A DNA stretch of 64,000 nucleotides from Shuttleworthella satelles DSM 14600 (GCF_000160115.1 NZ_GG665866.1:496001-560000); one strand, 5' to 3'. Shown: positions 17,638 through 27,646, numbered from the stretch's first letter. Program-made: numbers and translations. Notes: generated by a model not told the origin, from the letters alone.

Positions 17638-18801
17638 CTACTTGACCACCCTCACCTTGATCACGGACTCCAGCGCGTCAATTTTTGCGACCAGGTCCTT
17701 TGGCAGGGCGGAATCCAGATCCATCAGGGTGTAGGCATAGACATCCCTGGACTTATTGGTCATATCGGCCACGTTGACATCCGCGTCGCCAACAATGCTC
17801 GTGATGGCCGCCAGAGTTCCCTTGGAGTTCTTGTGCAGGACGGCCAGACGGCTTTCTGCCGAGCATTCACCCATGTCGCAGCGAGGGAAGTTCACCGAAT
17901 TGATGATATTTCCGTTCTCAATATAGTTGCGAATCTCCTCGACAGCCATGATGGCGCAGTTGTCCTCTGCCTCCGCAGTGGACGCGCCCAGATGGGGGGT
18001 TACAATCACGCCCTGGGCGCCGGCGACAGTCGGATTGGCGAAGTCAGTCACATAAGCCCTGATTCTCCCGGCGTCAATCCCGTTTAAAAGGGCTTCCTCA
18101 TTGACCAGCAGGTCTCTGGCGAAATTTAGGATAACCGCCCCCTCCTTCATCTGCTGAACAGCGGCCTTGGAGATCATCCCTTTGGTAGAGTCCAAAGCGG
18201 GCACGTGCAGGGTGATATAATCGCAGTTTCTGTAGATTTCCTCCACATTGGAGACGTGCTGCACATTTCTGGACAGATTCCAGGCAGCGCCGACAGAGAT
18301 ATAAGGATCATAGCCTAGTACATTCATGCCCAAATGCAGAGCCGTATTGGCCACTCTCTGCCCGATTGCTCCCAGACCGATGACGCCCAGCTTCTTGCCT
18401 GTCAGCTCCCGACCGGCAAACTGCTTCTTGACCTTCTCCGCCGCCTTACCGATATCCGGATCAGCGGCATTGGCCTTGACCCAGTCGATCCCTCCGACGA
18501 TGTCACGGGATGCCAGAAGCATGCCTGCAATCACCAGCTCCTTGACCGCGTTGGCATTGGCGCCGGGAGTATTGAATACGACAATTCCCTCTTGGGCGCA
18601 GCGATCCAGGGGAATATTGTTGACTCCGGCACCGGCCCTGGCGATGGCCAGAAGCTGGTCGGAAAAGGCCATCTCATGCATCTTGGAAGATCGAACCAAA
18701 ATTGCATCCGCTCTCTCAACCTCCTCAACGCGCCGGTAATCCGTGCTGAAGAGGTCTGTCCCGATCTTTGCAATATGATCCAGGGTTGCGTAATTATACA
18801 T
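17638..18801 (-). CDS. serA: D-3-phosphoglycerate dehydrogenase
   Basis: It catalyses the first step of serine synthesis, 3-phosphoglycerate to 3-phosphohydroxypyruvate, with NAD. The 387-residue product has the NAD-binding motif GVIGLGAIGQRVAN, the substrate and catalytic segments RAGAGVNNIP, NFARD and TPHLGAST, and a C-terminal ACT domain (AVLHKNSKGTLAAITSIVG) that may sense serine. It is the short form, without the extra intervening domain. serC lies 35 bases upstream. Confidence 0.95.
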   Translation of the reverse strand: MYNYATLDHIAKIGTDLFSTDYRRVEEVERADAILVRSSKMHEMAFSDQLLAIARAGAGVNNIPLDRCAQEGIVVFNTPGANANAVKELVIAGMLLASRDIVGGIDWVKANAADPDIGKAAEKVKKQFAGRELTGKKLGVIGLGAIGQRVANTALHLGMNVLGYDPYISVGAAWNLSRNVQHVSNVEEIYRNCDYITLHVPALDSTKGMISKAAVQQMKEGAVILNFARDLLVNEEALLNGIDAGRIRAYVTDFANPTVAGAQGVIVTPHLGASTAEAEDNCAIMAVEEIRNYIENGNIINSVNFPRCDMGECSAESRLAVLHKNSKGTLAAITSIVGDADVNVADMTNKSRDVYAYTLMDLDSALPKDLVAKIDALESVIKVRVVK

Positions 18802-18836
18802 AGGATTCTCCCTTTCCTGATATAGGCAATTCTTAC

Positions 18837-19919
18837 TCAGCGATTTTTCTTCTCGAAATCTTCCATGAAATCGACCAGCTTCTCAACGCCTGCCTTCGGC
18901 ATGGCGTTATAGATGGATGCTCTCATACCGCCGACGGTCCTGTGTCCCTTGAGATTCTCCAGACCCGCCCCTTTGGCCTCGGCGACAAATTTCGCATCCA
19001 GATCTTTATCTCCTGTCACAAAGGGGACATTCATCATCGACCGATCCCTCCTGGCGACCGTCCCGCGAAAGAGCTCCGACCGGTCCAGGAAATCGTAGAG
19101 AACCGCGGCTTTTTCCTCATTTCTCTGCTTCATGACAGCAAGGCCGCCCATGTTCTTAAGCCACTTGAAAACCTTGCCGCAGATGTAGATGGCCCAGCAG
19201 TTTGGAGTATTATAGAGAGATCCGGCAGCTGCCTGGGTGGCAAAACGGAGCATGGTCGGAACATCCTCGTCCAGGTCCTCGCGGATCAGGTCCTCACGGA
19301 TCACATCAATGACAAGACCGGCCGGACCTACGTTTTTCTGCACGCCCCCGTACATGATGGCATAGTTTGAAATATCCACAGGTTCAGACAGGAACATGGA
19401 GGAGACGTCACTGACCAGGTCACGCCCCTTGGTATCAGGCAGTTCCGAATAACGGGTCCCGTAAATGGTGTTGTTCTGGCAGATATAGACATAGTCCATA
19501 TCCTCTGTGATGGGGAGCCGGGAGAGATCGGGAATATAGGAGAAGGTCTTGTCTGCGGAAGAGGCGAGCTCGACAACCTGACCGTACTTCCTGGCCTCGG
19601 CAGCCGCCTTTTTGGCCCACTGTCCGGTGATAATATAGCCTGCCTTCTTATGCCGCATCAGATTCATGGGGATGGCTGCAAACTGCTGAGAAGCGCCCCC
19701 CTGCAGGAAAAGAACCTTGTAGTGATCCGGGACTCCCAGCAGTGAGCGAAAATCCGCCTCCGCCTCGTCGATGATCTGCTGAAACATCGACGAGCGGTGT
19801 GACATCTCCATGACAGACATGCCGCAGCCGCGGTAATCCATCATCTCTTCCTGCGCCTCCCGTAAGACTTCCTCCGGCAGAACCGCCGGACCAGCGGAAA
19901 AGTTATAGACTCTGCTCAT
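18837..19919 (-). CDS. serC: Phosphoserine aminotransferase
   Basis: This PLP enzyme makes phosphoserine from phosphohydroxypyruvate and glutamate. The product from the ATG at 19919 (MSRVYNFSAGPAVLPEEVL) is 360 residues, the standard length, with a good AAAGGA site. The frame continues upstream to 19964 but that part is not family sequence. The PLP lysine lies in YGGVQKNVGPAG. The FLQGGASQQFAAIPMNL motif is typical. No serB is adjacent. Confidence 0.95.
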   Translation of the reverse strand: MSRVYNFSAGPAVLPEEVLREAQEEMMDYRGCGMSVMEMSHRSSMFQQIIDEAEADFRSLLGVPDHYKVLFLQGGASQQFAAIPMNLMRHKKAGYIITGQWAKKAAAEARKYGQVVELASSADKTFSYIPDLSRLPITEDMDYVYICQNNTIYGTRYSELPDTKGRDLVSDVSSMFLSEPVDISNYAIMYGGVQKNVGPAGLVIDVIREDLIREDLDEDVPTMLRFATQAAAGSLYNTPNCWAIYICGKVFKWLKNMGGLAVMKQRNEEKAAVLYDFLDRSELFRGTVARRDRSMMNVPFVTGDKDLDAKFVAEAKGAGLENLKGHRTVGGMRASIYNAMPKAGVEKLVDFMEDFEKKNR

Positions 19920-19960
19920 TCTGATTTCCTTTCTCTGGATCGGTATATTAAAACAATCCC

Positions 19961-21655
19961 TCATTTGATCTCAAATCCCTCGTCCAGGTCCTTCTTGTCG
20001 AATGCCTGTGAGATCGACTTCCCGGGCGCAACCATGGGCCATACCTTGAAATCGGAGTTGATATGGGCGTCGATGAGGACCGGACCCTTAGCCGCCAGGG
20101 CCGCATCGAGCGCGACATCAAACTCTTCTTTCGTAGAGGCCGCATAGGCTGTCGCCCCCATGGCCTCCGCCAGCTTGACATAATCAATATTGTCAGAAAG
20201 GATGGTCTGGGAGTAGCGTTTCCCGTAAAAGAGATCCTGCCACTGTCGAACCATGCCCAGAACGCGGTTGTCAACAATGACCTCGATCAGGGGCAGATGT
20301 TCCCGCACAGCCGTCGCGATCTCATTCATGTTCATGCGGAAGCAGCCGTCGCCGGCAATGTTGATTACCTGCTTGTCAGGGCAGCCGATCTGCGCTCCGA
20401 TAGCCGCTCCCAGGCCGTAACCCATCGTTCCCAGTCCGCCGGAAGTCAGAAACTGGCGCGGGCGATGAAAGCGGTAATACTGGGCCGCCCACATCTGGTG
20501 CTGTCCCACTTCCGTCACAATAATAGCGTCTCCCTTCGTCTTCTCACAGATCTTCTCGACCAGATAGGGGCCGGAGAGCTCGGACCGGTCATAGGTCAGA
20601 GGAAAGCGCTCTTTGGCCTCTTCCACTTCCCTCTTCCAGTCCGTGTGCTCACATGGCTCCAGGAGACGATTCAATGCCATAAGAACTTCTCTGACATCCC
20701 CAATGACATCCGCATTGACCACAATATTCTTGTTGATCTCGGCGGGATCGATATCGATGTGGAGAATTTTAGCGTCTCTGGCAAAGGCCTTGGGATTTCC
20801 GATCACACGATCAGAGAAACGGGTCCCGATCGCGATTAAGAGGTCGCACCGACTGACGCCGAAGTTGGATGCCTTGGTTCCATGCATGCCCAGCATGCCG
20901 GAGTAGGCGGGATCATCTCCGTCAAATGCCCCCTTACCCATCAGAGAGTCACAGACCGGGGCGTCCACCAGTCCGGCAAATGTCGCCAGTTCCTCCGCCG
21001 CTCCCGAGATCACAGCTCCTCCGCCGACAAAGATATAGGGACGCTTGGAGGCCCGAATCATGCGGGCGGCCTTTTCCAGGCTCTCCTGACTGATCTTCTC
21101 TTTCTTTTTGGGCAGCGGAGTCAATGGCCTGTTCTCAAAGGCCGCTGTGGCCGCAGTCACATCCTTGGGGATATCCACCAGAACAGGACCGGGACGTCCG
21201 CTCTTTGCAATTGCAAAGGCTCTGCGCAGGGTGTCGGCCAGCCGGTGCACGTCCTTGACGATAAAATTGTGCTTGGTGATGGGCATGGTAATCCCGGCAA
21301 TATCCACCTCCTGGAAGGAATCCTTGCCCAAAAGAGAAACTCCGACATTGCAGGTGATAGCGACCAGGGGCACGGAGTCCATATAAGCGGTCGCGATTCC
21401 CGTGACCAGGTTGGTCGCGCCCGGCCCGGACGTGGCCAGGCAGACTCCCACACTGCCGGTTGCCCGCGCGTAGCCGTCTGCGGCGTGTGAAGCTCCCTGT
21501 TCATGGCTGGTCAGAACATGTCGGATCTCACCCCTGTGGCGATAGAGCTCATCATAGACATTTAAAATCGCCCCGCCCGGGTATCCGAAGACGGTATCGA
21601 CCCCCTGCTCTTTCAGGCACTCGATCAATATCTGTGATCCTGTCATTTGCATCAT
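19961..21655 (-). CDS. ilvB: Acetolactate synthase, large (catalytic) subunit
   Basis: A ThDP enzyme that joins two pyruvates, or pyruvate and 2-oxobutyrate, in branched-chain amino-acid synthesis. It shows FGYPGGAILNVYDEL with the catalytic Glu of THEQ type (TSHEQGASHAADGYAR), and the ThDP motif GDGCFRMNMNEIATA. The start at 21655 (MMQMTGSQ) follows AGGAGGAGA; the frame also has a GTG at 21676 overlapping the ilvD stop. No small regulatory subunit (ilvN/ilvH) lies next to it. Confidence 0.94.
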   Translation of the reverse strand: MMQMTGSQILIECLKEQGVDTVFGYPGGAILNVYDELYRHRGEIRHVLTSHEQGASHAADGYARATGSVGVCLATSGPGATNLVTGIATAYMDSVPLVAITCNVGVSLLGKDSFQEVDIAGITMPITKHNFIVKDVHRLADTLRRAFAIAKSGRPGPVLVDIPKDVTAATAAFENRPLTPLPKKKEKISQESLEKAARMIRASKRPYIFVGGGAVISGAAEELATFAGLVDAPVCDSLMGKGAFDGDDPAYSGMLGMHGTKASNFGVSRCDLLIAIGTRFSDRVIGNPKAFARDAKILHIDIDPAEINKNIVVNADVIGDVREVLMALNRLLEPCEHTDWKREVEEAKERFPLTYDRSELSGPYLVEKICEKTKGDAIIVTEVGQHQMWAAQYYRFHRPRQFLTSGGLGTMGYGLGAAIGAQIGCPDKQVINIAGDGCFRMNMNEIATAVREHLPLIEVIVDNRVLGMVRQWQDLFYGKRYSQTILSDNIDYVKLAEAMGATAYAASTKEEFDVALDAALAAKGPVLIDAHINSDFKVWPMVAPGKSISQAFDKKDLDEGFEIK

Positions 21656-21672
21656 CCTGTCTCCTCCTGTCC

Positions 21673-23346
21673 TCACTCCCGCCCGGGAATCTCGAGAACG
21701 GCGCCGCGGTTTCCTGAAGTCACCATGGCGGCGTAGCGAGCCAGGTAGCCGGTTGTAACAGAGGGCTTTCTCGGCTTCCAGTTGGCCTTTCGGTCCGCCA
21801 TCTCCTGCTCAGAGACTCTGACGTTCAGACGCATGGCGGGAATATCAATTTCAATGATATCTCCCTCCTCAATCAGAGCAATCGGGCCGCCGACAGCCGC
21901 CTCGGGAGAGACGTGACCGATAGAAGCCCCTCTGGAGGCCCCGGAGAAACGGCCGTCAGTGATCAGGGCGACCGACTCACCCAGACCCATGCCCGCAATG
22001 GCGGAGGTTGGATTTAACATTTCCCGCATTCCCGGCCCCCCCTTTGGGCCCTCGTAGCGGATCACCACGACGTCTCCCGATACAATCTTTCCTCCCTTAA
22101 TGGCCTTGATCGCGTCCTCCTCACAGTCGAAGACACGGGCCGGCCCCTCGTGACGCATCATCTGTGGGGCAACGGCGGATCTCTTGACCACAGAGCCGTC
22201 CGGGGCCATATTCCCGGTCAAAACCGCAAGCCCCCCCTTCTCGGAATACGGATTCTCGACAGGGCGGATCACCTCAGGATTTAAGTTGACAGCGCCCGCA
22301 ATTGCCTGGCCGATCGTCTTGCCGGACACGGTCAGACAGTCCTCATGGATCAGACCCTTTTTGGCCAGTTCATGCATGACGGCATAGACACCGCCGGCCT
22401 CGTTGAGCTCTTCAATATAGTGATGTCCCGCCGGGGCAAGATGGCAGAGATTGGGAGTTTGCTCGGAGATGGGATTGGCAAAGGCGATATCAAAATCAAA
22501 GCCGATCTCATGGGCAATCGCCGGCAGATGAAGCATGGAGTTGGTAGAGCAGCCCAGAGCCATATCGACAGTCAGGGCATTTAAAATGGAATCTCTGGTC
22601 ATAATATCTCTGGGGCGAACATCCTTTCTGACCAGATCCATAACGGTATAGCCGGCTCTCTTTGCCAGCTTGCGGCGCTCGGAATAAACAGCGGGAATGG
22701 TTCCGTTGCCCCGCAGTCCCATGCCCAGAGCCTCGGTCAGACAATTCATGGAGTTGGCCGTGTACATACCGGAGCAGGAGCCGCAAGTGGGGCAGGCCCC
22801 GTTTTCAAAGCAGTCCAGGGTCTCATCATCCATCTTTCCCGCCGCGTTGGCTCCGACCGCCTCGAACATAGAGGATAATGAAGTCTTCTCCCCCCTCACA
22901 TGTCCGGCCAGCATGGGGCCTCCGGATACGACAACCGTAGGGATATTGATGCGGGCGGCCGCCATCAGCATCCCCGGAACGGTCTTGTCGCAGTTTGGAA
23001 TCATCACCAGCCCGTCAAACTGGTGGGCGATGGCCATCGCCTCGGTCGAATCGGCGATCAGATCTCTGGACACCAGAGAGTACTTCATGCCGATGTGGCC
23101 CATAGCCAGGCCGTCACAGACGGCAATCGCCGGAAAGACCACAGGGGTGCCGCCGGCCTCCGCGACTCCCAGCTTGACGGCGTCGGAAATCTTGTCCAGA
23201 TCAATATGACCGGGAACGATTTCATTATAGCCGCTGACAATTCCGATCAGCGGTTTTCTGATCTCCTCCGGAGTGAAACCGAGGGCATTTAAAAGAGAGC
23301 GAGCCGGAGCCTGCTGCTTGCCTGCTTTCATATTATCGCTGATCAT
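21673..23346 (-). CDS. ilvD: Dihydroxy-acid dehydratase
   Basis: It dehydrates dihydroxyisovalerate and dihydroxymethylvalerate in valine and isoleucine synthesis, using an Fe-S cluster. The 557-residue product has the cluster cysteines in [10 protein letters not shown] and [20 protein letters not shown], plus a C-terminal domain with [12 protein letters not shown] and [11 protein letters not shown]. It lies 16 bases after leuB and runs into ilvB. Confidence 0.96.
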   Translation of the reverse strand: MISDNMKAGKQQAPARSLLNALGFTPEEIRKPLIGIVSGYNEIVPGHIDLDKISDAVKLGVAEAGGTPVVFPAIAVCDGLAMGHIGMKYSLVSRDLIADSTEAMAIAHQFDGLVMIPNCDKTVPGMLMAAARINIPTVVVSGGPMLAGHVRGEKTSLSSMFEAVGANAAGKMDDETLDCFENGACPTCGSCSGMYTANSMNCLTEALGMGLRGNGTIPAVYSERRKLAKRAGYTVMDLVRKDVRPRDIMTRDSILNALTVDMALGCSTNSMLHLPAIAHEIGFDFDIAFANPISEQTPNLCHLAPAGHHYIEELNEAGGVYAVMHELAKKGLIHEDCLTVSGKTIGQAIAGAVNLNPEVIRPVENPYSEKGGLAVLTGNMAPDGSVVKRSAVAPQMMRHEGPARVFDCEEDAIKAIKGGKIVSGDVVVIRYEGPKGGPGMREMLNPTSAIAGMGLGESVALITDGRFSGASRGASIGHVSPEAAVGGPIALIEEGDIIEIDIPAMRLNVRVSEQEMADRKANWKPRKPSVTTGYLARYAAMVTSGNRGAVLEIPGRE

Positions 23347-23362
23347 AACAATCTCCTTTTGT

Positions 23363-24460
23363 TCACACCAGTCTCTGGCAGATCAAATCTCCCATCTCAC
23401 AAGTAGAAACCTGCCGGATTCCCCGGGTCTCTCTCTGAGGCATAATATCAGCTGTGCGGTATCCCTCTTCCAGAGTTCCTGCCACAGCCGCTCCAATGGC
23501 GTCCGCGGCCCGATCCTGGTCCAAAGAGAATCGAAGCATCATCGCCGCGGATAAAATCGTGGCAATCGGATTGGCAATCCCCTGGCCGGCAATATCGGGG
23601 GCAGACCCGCCGGAGGGCTCATAGAGACCGAACTTGGTCTCATTCAGACTGGCGGACGCCAACATCCCAATTGATCCCGTCAGCATAGAGGCCTCATCGG
23701 AGAGGATATCGCCGAACATATTCTCCGTCAGAATTACATCGAACTGCCCCGGATCCTTCACCAGCTGCATAGCCGCGTTATCCACCAGCATATGCTCATA
23801 AGCTACCTGAGGGTAATCCCCGGCCACTTCCTCTACAATCTTCCTCCAGAGTCTGGAGGAATCGAGCACATTGGCCTTGTCGACAGATGTGAGCTTCTTC
23901 CTGCGCCGGGAAGCCACGTCAAAAGCCTTTCTGGCGATGCGGCGGATCTCATCCTCATTGTAGGTCAGGGTGTCTGTCGCCGTGATCCGTCCGTCAATTT
24001 CCTCTGTCTTTCTCGCTCCGAAATAGAGACCCCCGGTCAGCTCACGGACAATGATCATATCAAAGCCGTCTCCGACAATCTCGTCGCGCAGGGGACAGGC
24101 CTCCTTTAACTGCGGATAGAGCAGGGCCGGGCGAAGGTTGGCAAAGAGCTTCAAAGCCTTTCGCAGAGCCAGCAAACCTGCCTCGGGGCGAAGACTGGGC
24201 GGGAGCTGATACCAGGGACTGGTCGCTGTGTTTCCGCCGATGGATCCCATGAGGACAGCATCTGAGGCTTTCGCGTCCGCAATGGCTTCCTCTGTCAGAG
24301 GCTTCCCCGTCTTGTCAATGGAAATGCCGCCCATCAGGATCTCTGTGTAATTGAAGGAAATCCCATAGATCTTCCCGACGGCATCTAAGACCTTCTTTGC
24401 CTCAGCGACGATCTCAGGACCGATTCCGTCTCCGGAAATAACGCCGATCTTATAATCCAT
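23363..24460 (-). CDS. leuB: 3-Isopropylmalate dehydrogenase
   Basis: It oxidises and decarboxylates 3-isopropylmalate in leucine synthesis. The 365-residue product starts [16 protein letters not shown] and carries the metal-binding stretch [19 protein letters not shown] and the NAD-preferring end [14 protein letters not shown]. leuA, leuC and leuD are not in the window, so the leucine genes are split. It is the first gene of the five-gene operon, with its own promoter and no T-box. Confidence 0.95.
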   Translation of the reverse strand: MDYKIGVISGDGIGPEIVAEAKKVLDAVGKIYGISFNYTEILMGGISIDKTGKPLTEEAIADAKASDAVLMGSIGGNTATSPWYQLPPSLRPEAGLLALRKALKLFANLRPALLYPQLKEACPLRDEIVGDGFDMIIVRELTGGLYFGARKTEEIDGRITATDTLTYNEDEIRRIARKAFDVASRRRKKLTSVDKANVLDSSRLWRKIVEEVAGDYPQVAYEHMLVDNAAMQLVKDPGQFDVILTENMFGDILSDEASMLTGSIGMLASASLNETKFGLYEPSGGSAPDIAGQGIANPIATILSAAMMLRFSLDQDRAADAIGAAVAGTLEEGYRTADIMPQRETRGIRQVSTCEMGDLICQRLV

Positions 24461-24508
24461 AGATCGCTCTCCTCTCTCTGCCCACTGCCTGTTTGGCTAT
24501 TGCTTCAT

Positions 24509-24537
24509 ATCTTAGTGTTTTTGCCTCTTTAATGCAA
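24509..24537 (-). promoter_or_regulatory. Likely promoter of the leuB operon
   Basis: Minus strand TTGCAT (24537-24532), a 17-base spacer, TAAGAT (24514-24509), about 45 bases before the leuB ATG. The leader is too short for a T-box or a peptide attenuator. Confidence 0.6.
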
Positions 24538-24642
24538 TGAATCAGCCTGTCCCCGTCTATAGCAATCCCTTATCGAATCTATAACCAAAAGGGCTTGCGT
24601 CTGCAATCCGCGGTCCATTGATCTGAGTCATCTTTAAAGGAC

Positions 24643-24701
24643 TTTTCCCCGGCAGGGATCTTCAGCGGGTATTTCCCCGGGCACAGATCTTCGGCGGGCA
24701 A
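24643..24701. repeat. Imperfect 29/30-bp direct repeat
   Basis: Two neighbouring units of the form TTTCCCCGG(G)CA-GATCTTC-GCGGG start at 24643 and 24672, with a partial third before them. They lie just after the HAD gene stop. Confidence 0.7.
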
Positions 24702-24714
24702 TTCTAATATGCGC

Positions 24715-25536
24715 TCAGGCCAGTCCCAGCTTCTCCACGGCCTTTGCAATCCCGTCCCGGTCAATATGATCCGTCACATAGTCAGCCGCCTCTTTCACCT
24801 CGTCTCTGGCATTGCCCATAGCCACGCCAATTCCGGCATATTCCATCATCTCCAGGTCATTGAAGGCGTCCCCGAAGCCGACGGAATTCTCCCGGTCAAT
24901 TCCATAGTAGTCCAGCGCCCGTTCCATTCCCCTGGCCTTGGTAATTCCCCGGATGGTGATCTCCCCGGAGTACTGGTCCATGACATCCGCGAAAGAGGCC
25001 GGCAAAACCGAGAAATAGTCGCTGGTCTGATCGGCTAGCTCGTCGACTGTGACATCCGCCCAGTTGTAGAAGAGCTTCTCCACTCCCTTCACCCGATCAA
25101 AATTATCCACAACATGGACGCCTCCCAGGACAGAGTCCATATTTCCCCTGGAAATGCCCAGCTTCTCAAAACCCTCTCTGATCTGCTTAAGACCGCGCGG
25201 CGTAACGTAAGATCCGTCCTCCACCTGCAGCCCCACCATGATGTCATGGGCCAGAAAGAAATCCGTCAGGGGCTTGAGCTCCTCCTCCTTCATCGTCTCG
25301 TGATAAATCAGATTCCCGTCGCATTTGACATAGGCCCCCGCGGCGCAAACATAGCCGTCAAAGCCAAAGTCAATCAGCTGCGGGCAGATCTGGGCGAAAT
25401 TGCGGCCTGTAGACAAAAGAAGCTTATGTCCCTTCGCCCTGGCCCGCTTCAGGGCTCTTTTTGCCGAGTCCAAAAAAACGCCCTTCTGATTGACCAGGGT
25501 CCCGTCGATATCAAAAAATAAAGCCTTCGTCTCCAT
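24715..25536 (-). CDS. HAD-superfamily sugar-phosphate phosphatase, Cof type
   Basis: A 273-residue Cof-type HAD hydrolase. It has motif I FFDIDGTLVNQKG with the nucleophile Asp, motif II LLSTGRN, a cap domain of the C2B type, and motif IV VGFGDAFNDLEMMEYAG. Members remove phosphate from small sugar phosphates or nucleotides; the substrate cannot be told from sequence. The start at 25536 has GAGGAG upstream, and the longer frame to 25575 adds non-family sequence. Confidence 0.9.
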   Translation of the reverse strand: METKALFFDIDGTLVNQKGVFLDSAKRALKRARAKGHKLLLSTGRNFAQICPQLIDFGFDGYVCAAGAYVKCDGNLIYHETMKEEELKPLTDFFLAHDIMVGLQVEDGSYVTPRGLKQIREGFEKLGISRGNMDSVLGGVHVVDNFDRVKGVEKLFYNWADVTVDELADQTSDYFSVLPASFADVMDQYSGEITIRGITKARGMERALDYYGIDRENSVGFGDAFNDLEMMEYAGIGVAMGNARDEVKEAADYVTDHIDRDGIAKAVEKLGLA

Positions 25537-25689
25537 GCTTCTCTCCTCAATAATCCACTCCCAAATCTCCCTCATCCCTCAAATCAACCGGAATACAGGC
25601 AGCGCATGTGGTCTCTTGTCATAACGAAAGGGGCCAAGAATCTCTTCTCGCCCCTTAGAATATACAATATTCAGCTTATCCGCACTGTC

Positions 25690-25803
25690 GGACAGGAAAG
25701 GAATTCCGTTGGATAAAGAACCCCTCCAGGAAAAGAATTTCGCCATCCAGGGAATCTGCCGGACAAAAACACCTCCAGGCAAAAATCCCTCCAGGCAGGC
25801 CCC
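25690..25803. repeat. Imperfect CCTCCAGG-type repeats
   Basis: The 110 bases between two genes hold three copies of CCTCCAGG followed by AAAA, mixed with GGAAT and CCGGACA blocks, forming irregular direct repeats of about 16 and 33-49 bases. No gene is seen in it. Confidence 0.6.
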
Positions 25804-25804
25804 C

Positions 25805-26095
25805 TTAGATTACATTCAACTGTAATCTTCTCCGATAGATCGGATCTATCCGCTCCAGACTCCTTCTCGCCTGGTGGTAAAGATTTCGGTTGATAGAAAT
25901 CACACACACTGTTGACGCCCCATGATACTCCTTGCGCCGATAGAAGGGTACCTTCTTTACATTCAACGAGTAAGAAATGGAATCCTCGTTCAAGGCCTCA
26001 ATCGTAGAACTGGAAGCTCTGTGATTCGTGGACACACAGAGCACGACATCCTTATTAATGTGCTTGTCAAAGCGCAATTCTCTCATACCTAACAT
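25805..26095 (-). CDS. Conserved-looking small basic protein, function unknown (96 aa)
   Basis: The frame from the ATG at 26095 has AGGGGTG 6 bases upstream and a TATAAA-like -10 about 30 bases before. It encodes 96 residues with no membrane span: a start MLGMRELRFDKHINKDVV, a middle rich in Ser and Asn, and a basic end (YRRRLQLNVI). I recognise no domain. The frame extends upstream to 26128 through a TTG, but the ribosome-binding site supports 26095. Confidence 0.6.
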   Translation of the reverse strand: MLGMRELRFDKHINKDVVLCVSTNHRASSSTIEALNEDSISYSLNVKKVPFYRRKEYHGASTVCVISINRNLYHQARRSLERIDPIYRRRLQLNVI

Positions 26096-26442
26096 AGCTA
26101 TCACCCCTGTTAGGTCTATTTTATACAAGATCTAGCGAATCTTCCACTGTGTATTCCACTAAATCTATGATTTCTGTAACTTTCGGCAACTTAGTCAAAA
26201 GTCTGCGGGATTACCAGATCTTGTATGTTCAATCTGCCAAATCCACTAGAAAGCCCACCCTTTACAGAAGACATCCGGCCTTGTGAAAGAGAGAAAAATC
26301 TCTTTCAAATCCAGCCATTTTGGCAAGATGTCCGGGCGAAAACCCAGGCGCAATATGAAATGGTATTGCGACCCCTGTCAGACTTTCACAAGTGGTCCGG
26401 GCACAAGTCAAGACGGATTTCGTGATGATTGATGCATCCAAG
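26096..26442. other. Intergenic stretch with several hairpins
   Basis: About 350 bases with no supported gene. It contains a strong hairpin TGAAAGAGA/TCTCTTTCA with a 6-base loop (about 26283-26310), a GCAATA/TATTGC hairpin near 26350, and blocks resembling ATCCGG...AAGATGTCCGG in opposite directions. The frame at 26225-26425 looks accidental. The hairpins may end the mecA transcript. Confidence 0.45.
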
Positions 26443-27303
26443 TCACTCGGTCAAGCAGTACAGCGCGGCAACAGCATTCCTGTCCAAAATCAAGTCGGCA
26501 TGCTCCCGGAAGGTCAGAAAGCCCTCCTCTTCCGCATACATAAAATCAGCGTACTCTGAGATAGACAGGGCGCATTTGGCCACTACATCCACCTGATCCG
26601 CAAAGAAGAGGCGAAGATAGTAGATTTGATCTCTTCGGTAGAGTTCAGAGGGGATCTCCCTGGGCAATTCCGTATGAGTCAGCATTCCCAGCAAATGCTC
26701 AAAGCTCGAAAACTCCGCCCAGAGAGGCTTGTCCAACTGCGCCAGAAGATTCTTTCGTCCGACGGACTGCCGGGCGATCTCCTCTCCCATTCTGGCCATA
26801 ACCATGTCCGACGCCGTAGGAGGCCGCTGACTGATATCAATCTCCGCGGAGGCAACCGCAGGCGCCCTGGCTGCATCCTTGCCGTGGCTGACGCCCTCGC
26901 TCTTCTGCTCAGGTCTGTTTTCAAGTTCCTGTGCCGACTGAGTCAGCGATATTCCCTCTCCGGACTCGGTTTCCTTCTGACCATCCCCGGCATCCGGGTT
27001 CAGCCCGAGTTCGCTCAGGGTATCCTTGAGCTGGTCGATCACGTCGTGGAGGCTTTCTTCCTGTCCGCCGGAGATCATCATGGATACATCCCCTCCGGGC
27101 ATAACAGACAGCTGTACCGAGAGTGCCTCTTCACTGGCTGTGAAATTGACCTCTTCCCTGGCCTCCTCCAAAACATAGCGGAGGAAGGTCTCCGCCTTCT
27201 TGCGATCCTCTAAGAGGTCGTCCAGTTGAATGTCGTAGCTGGACATCTCGTCCGCTGTAATCGTACAACGAATGGCATTATCACTGATTTTCTTGAACTT
27301 CAA
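26443..27303 (-). CDS. mecA: Adaptor protein MecA
   Basis: MecA brings substrates to the ClpC-ClpP protease; in Bacillus it targets ComK. The 286-residue product has the N-terminal recognition domain (KFKKISDNAIRCTITADEM...DDLLEDRKKAETFLRYV), a long acidic and variable linker, and the C-terminal ClpC-binding domain (FSSFEHLLGML, LYRRDQIYYLRLFF). It uses a TTG start at 27303 behind a very strong GGAGGAGGTG site; no in-frame ATG fits. Low confidence applies only to its targets. Confidence 0.88.
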   Translation of the reverse strand: MKFKKISDNAIRCTITADEMSSYDIQLDDLLEDRKKAETFLRYVLEEAREEVNFTASEEALSVQLSVMPGGDVSMMISGGQEESLHDVIDQLKDTLSELGLNPDAGDGQKETESGEGISLTQSAQELENRPEQKSEGVSHGKDAARAPAVASAEIDISQRPPTASDMVMARMGEEIARQSVGRKNLLAQLDKPLWAEFSSFEHLLGMLTHTELPREIPSELYRRDQIYYLRLFFADQVDVVAKCALSISEYADFMYAEEEGFLTFREHADLILDRNAVAALYCLTE

Positions 27304-27340
27304 ATGGACTCACCTCCTCCGTATGAATTTTCCCGTCCTT

Positions 27341-27369
27341 ATTGTCCTTCAGGAGAGACCTGATGTCAA
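27341..27369 (-). promoter_or_regulatory. mecA promoter with a dyad in the spacer
   Basis: Minus strand TTGACA (27369-27364), a 17-base spacer, GACAAT (27346-27341). The spacer contains a perfect dyad TCAGG-TCTCT-CCTGA, a plausible repressor site. Confidence 0.55.
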
Positions 27370-27554
27370 ACGCGCAGTCCCATAGGTCGACAGGTTACTC
27401 ACAGCTCCGTGGGCAGGCAGGTCACTTCCAGCCCCATGCAACGACAGATCGACAACCATACCAGACCATGAGAAAAAGAATTAGGGCTGTCTGAAAATGC
27501 GGCCGGGTTAACAAGGGTCCATATCAGCCTGTGAAAAAACATAGGAATTCTATG

Positions 27555-27622
27555 ACAAGAAAGGCTGACCACCTCTTCGCACCGCATCCAAAGTACATGT
27601 GCGATCTCTCGTGATCAGCCTT
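27555..27622 (-). terminator. Possible terminator after tRNA-Leu
   Basis: Minus strand arms AAGGCTGATCAC / GTGGTCAGCCTT (one mismatch) enclose about 38 bases, and the second arm leads into TTTCTTG. It lies 25 bases beyond the tRNA 3' end. Confidence 0.5.
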
Positions 27623-27646
27623 CTGTTCTCTCAGCCCCTTTGGCTA

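Larger units (their letters stand above)
27304..27646. other. Spacer between mecA and tRNA-Leu
   Basis: No gene is supported. It contains the mecA promoter at one end and the presumed tRNA terminator at the other. A 62-codon minus-strand frame at 27399-27587 shows no domain or ribosome-binding site and is not called. Confidence 0.5.

Noticed and set aside
16448-17734. 428-codon plus-strand open frame
   Set aside because: It lies opposite mscS and its upstream peptide, both of which have clear family motifs. The plus-strand product shows no domain.
24461-24714. T-box or leader-peptide control of the leuB operon
   Set aside because: The distance from the promoter to the ATG is about 45 bases and no T-box core sequence was found.
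26225-26425. 66-codon plus-strand frame
   Set aside because: It spans hairpins in the gap after mecA and has no ribosome-binding site.
27399-27587. 62-codon minus-strand frame between mecA and tRNA-Leu
   Set aside because: No ribosome-binding site, no domain, and it lies beyond the likely tRNA terminator.
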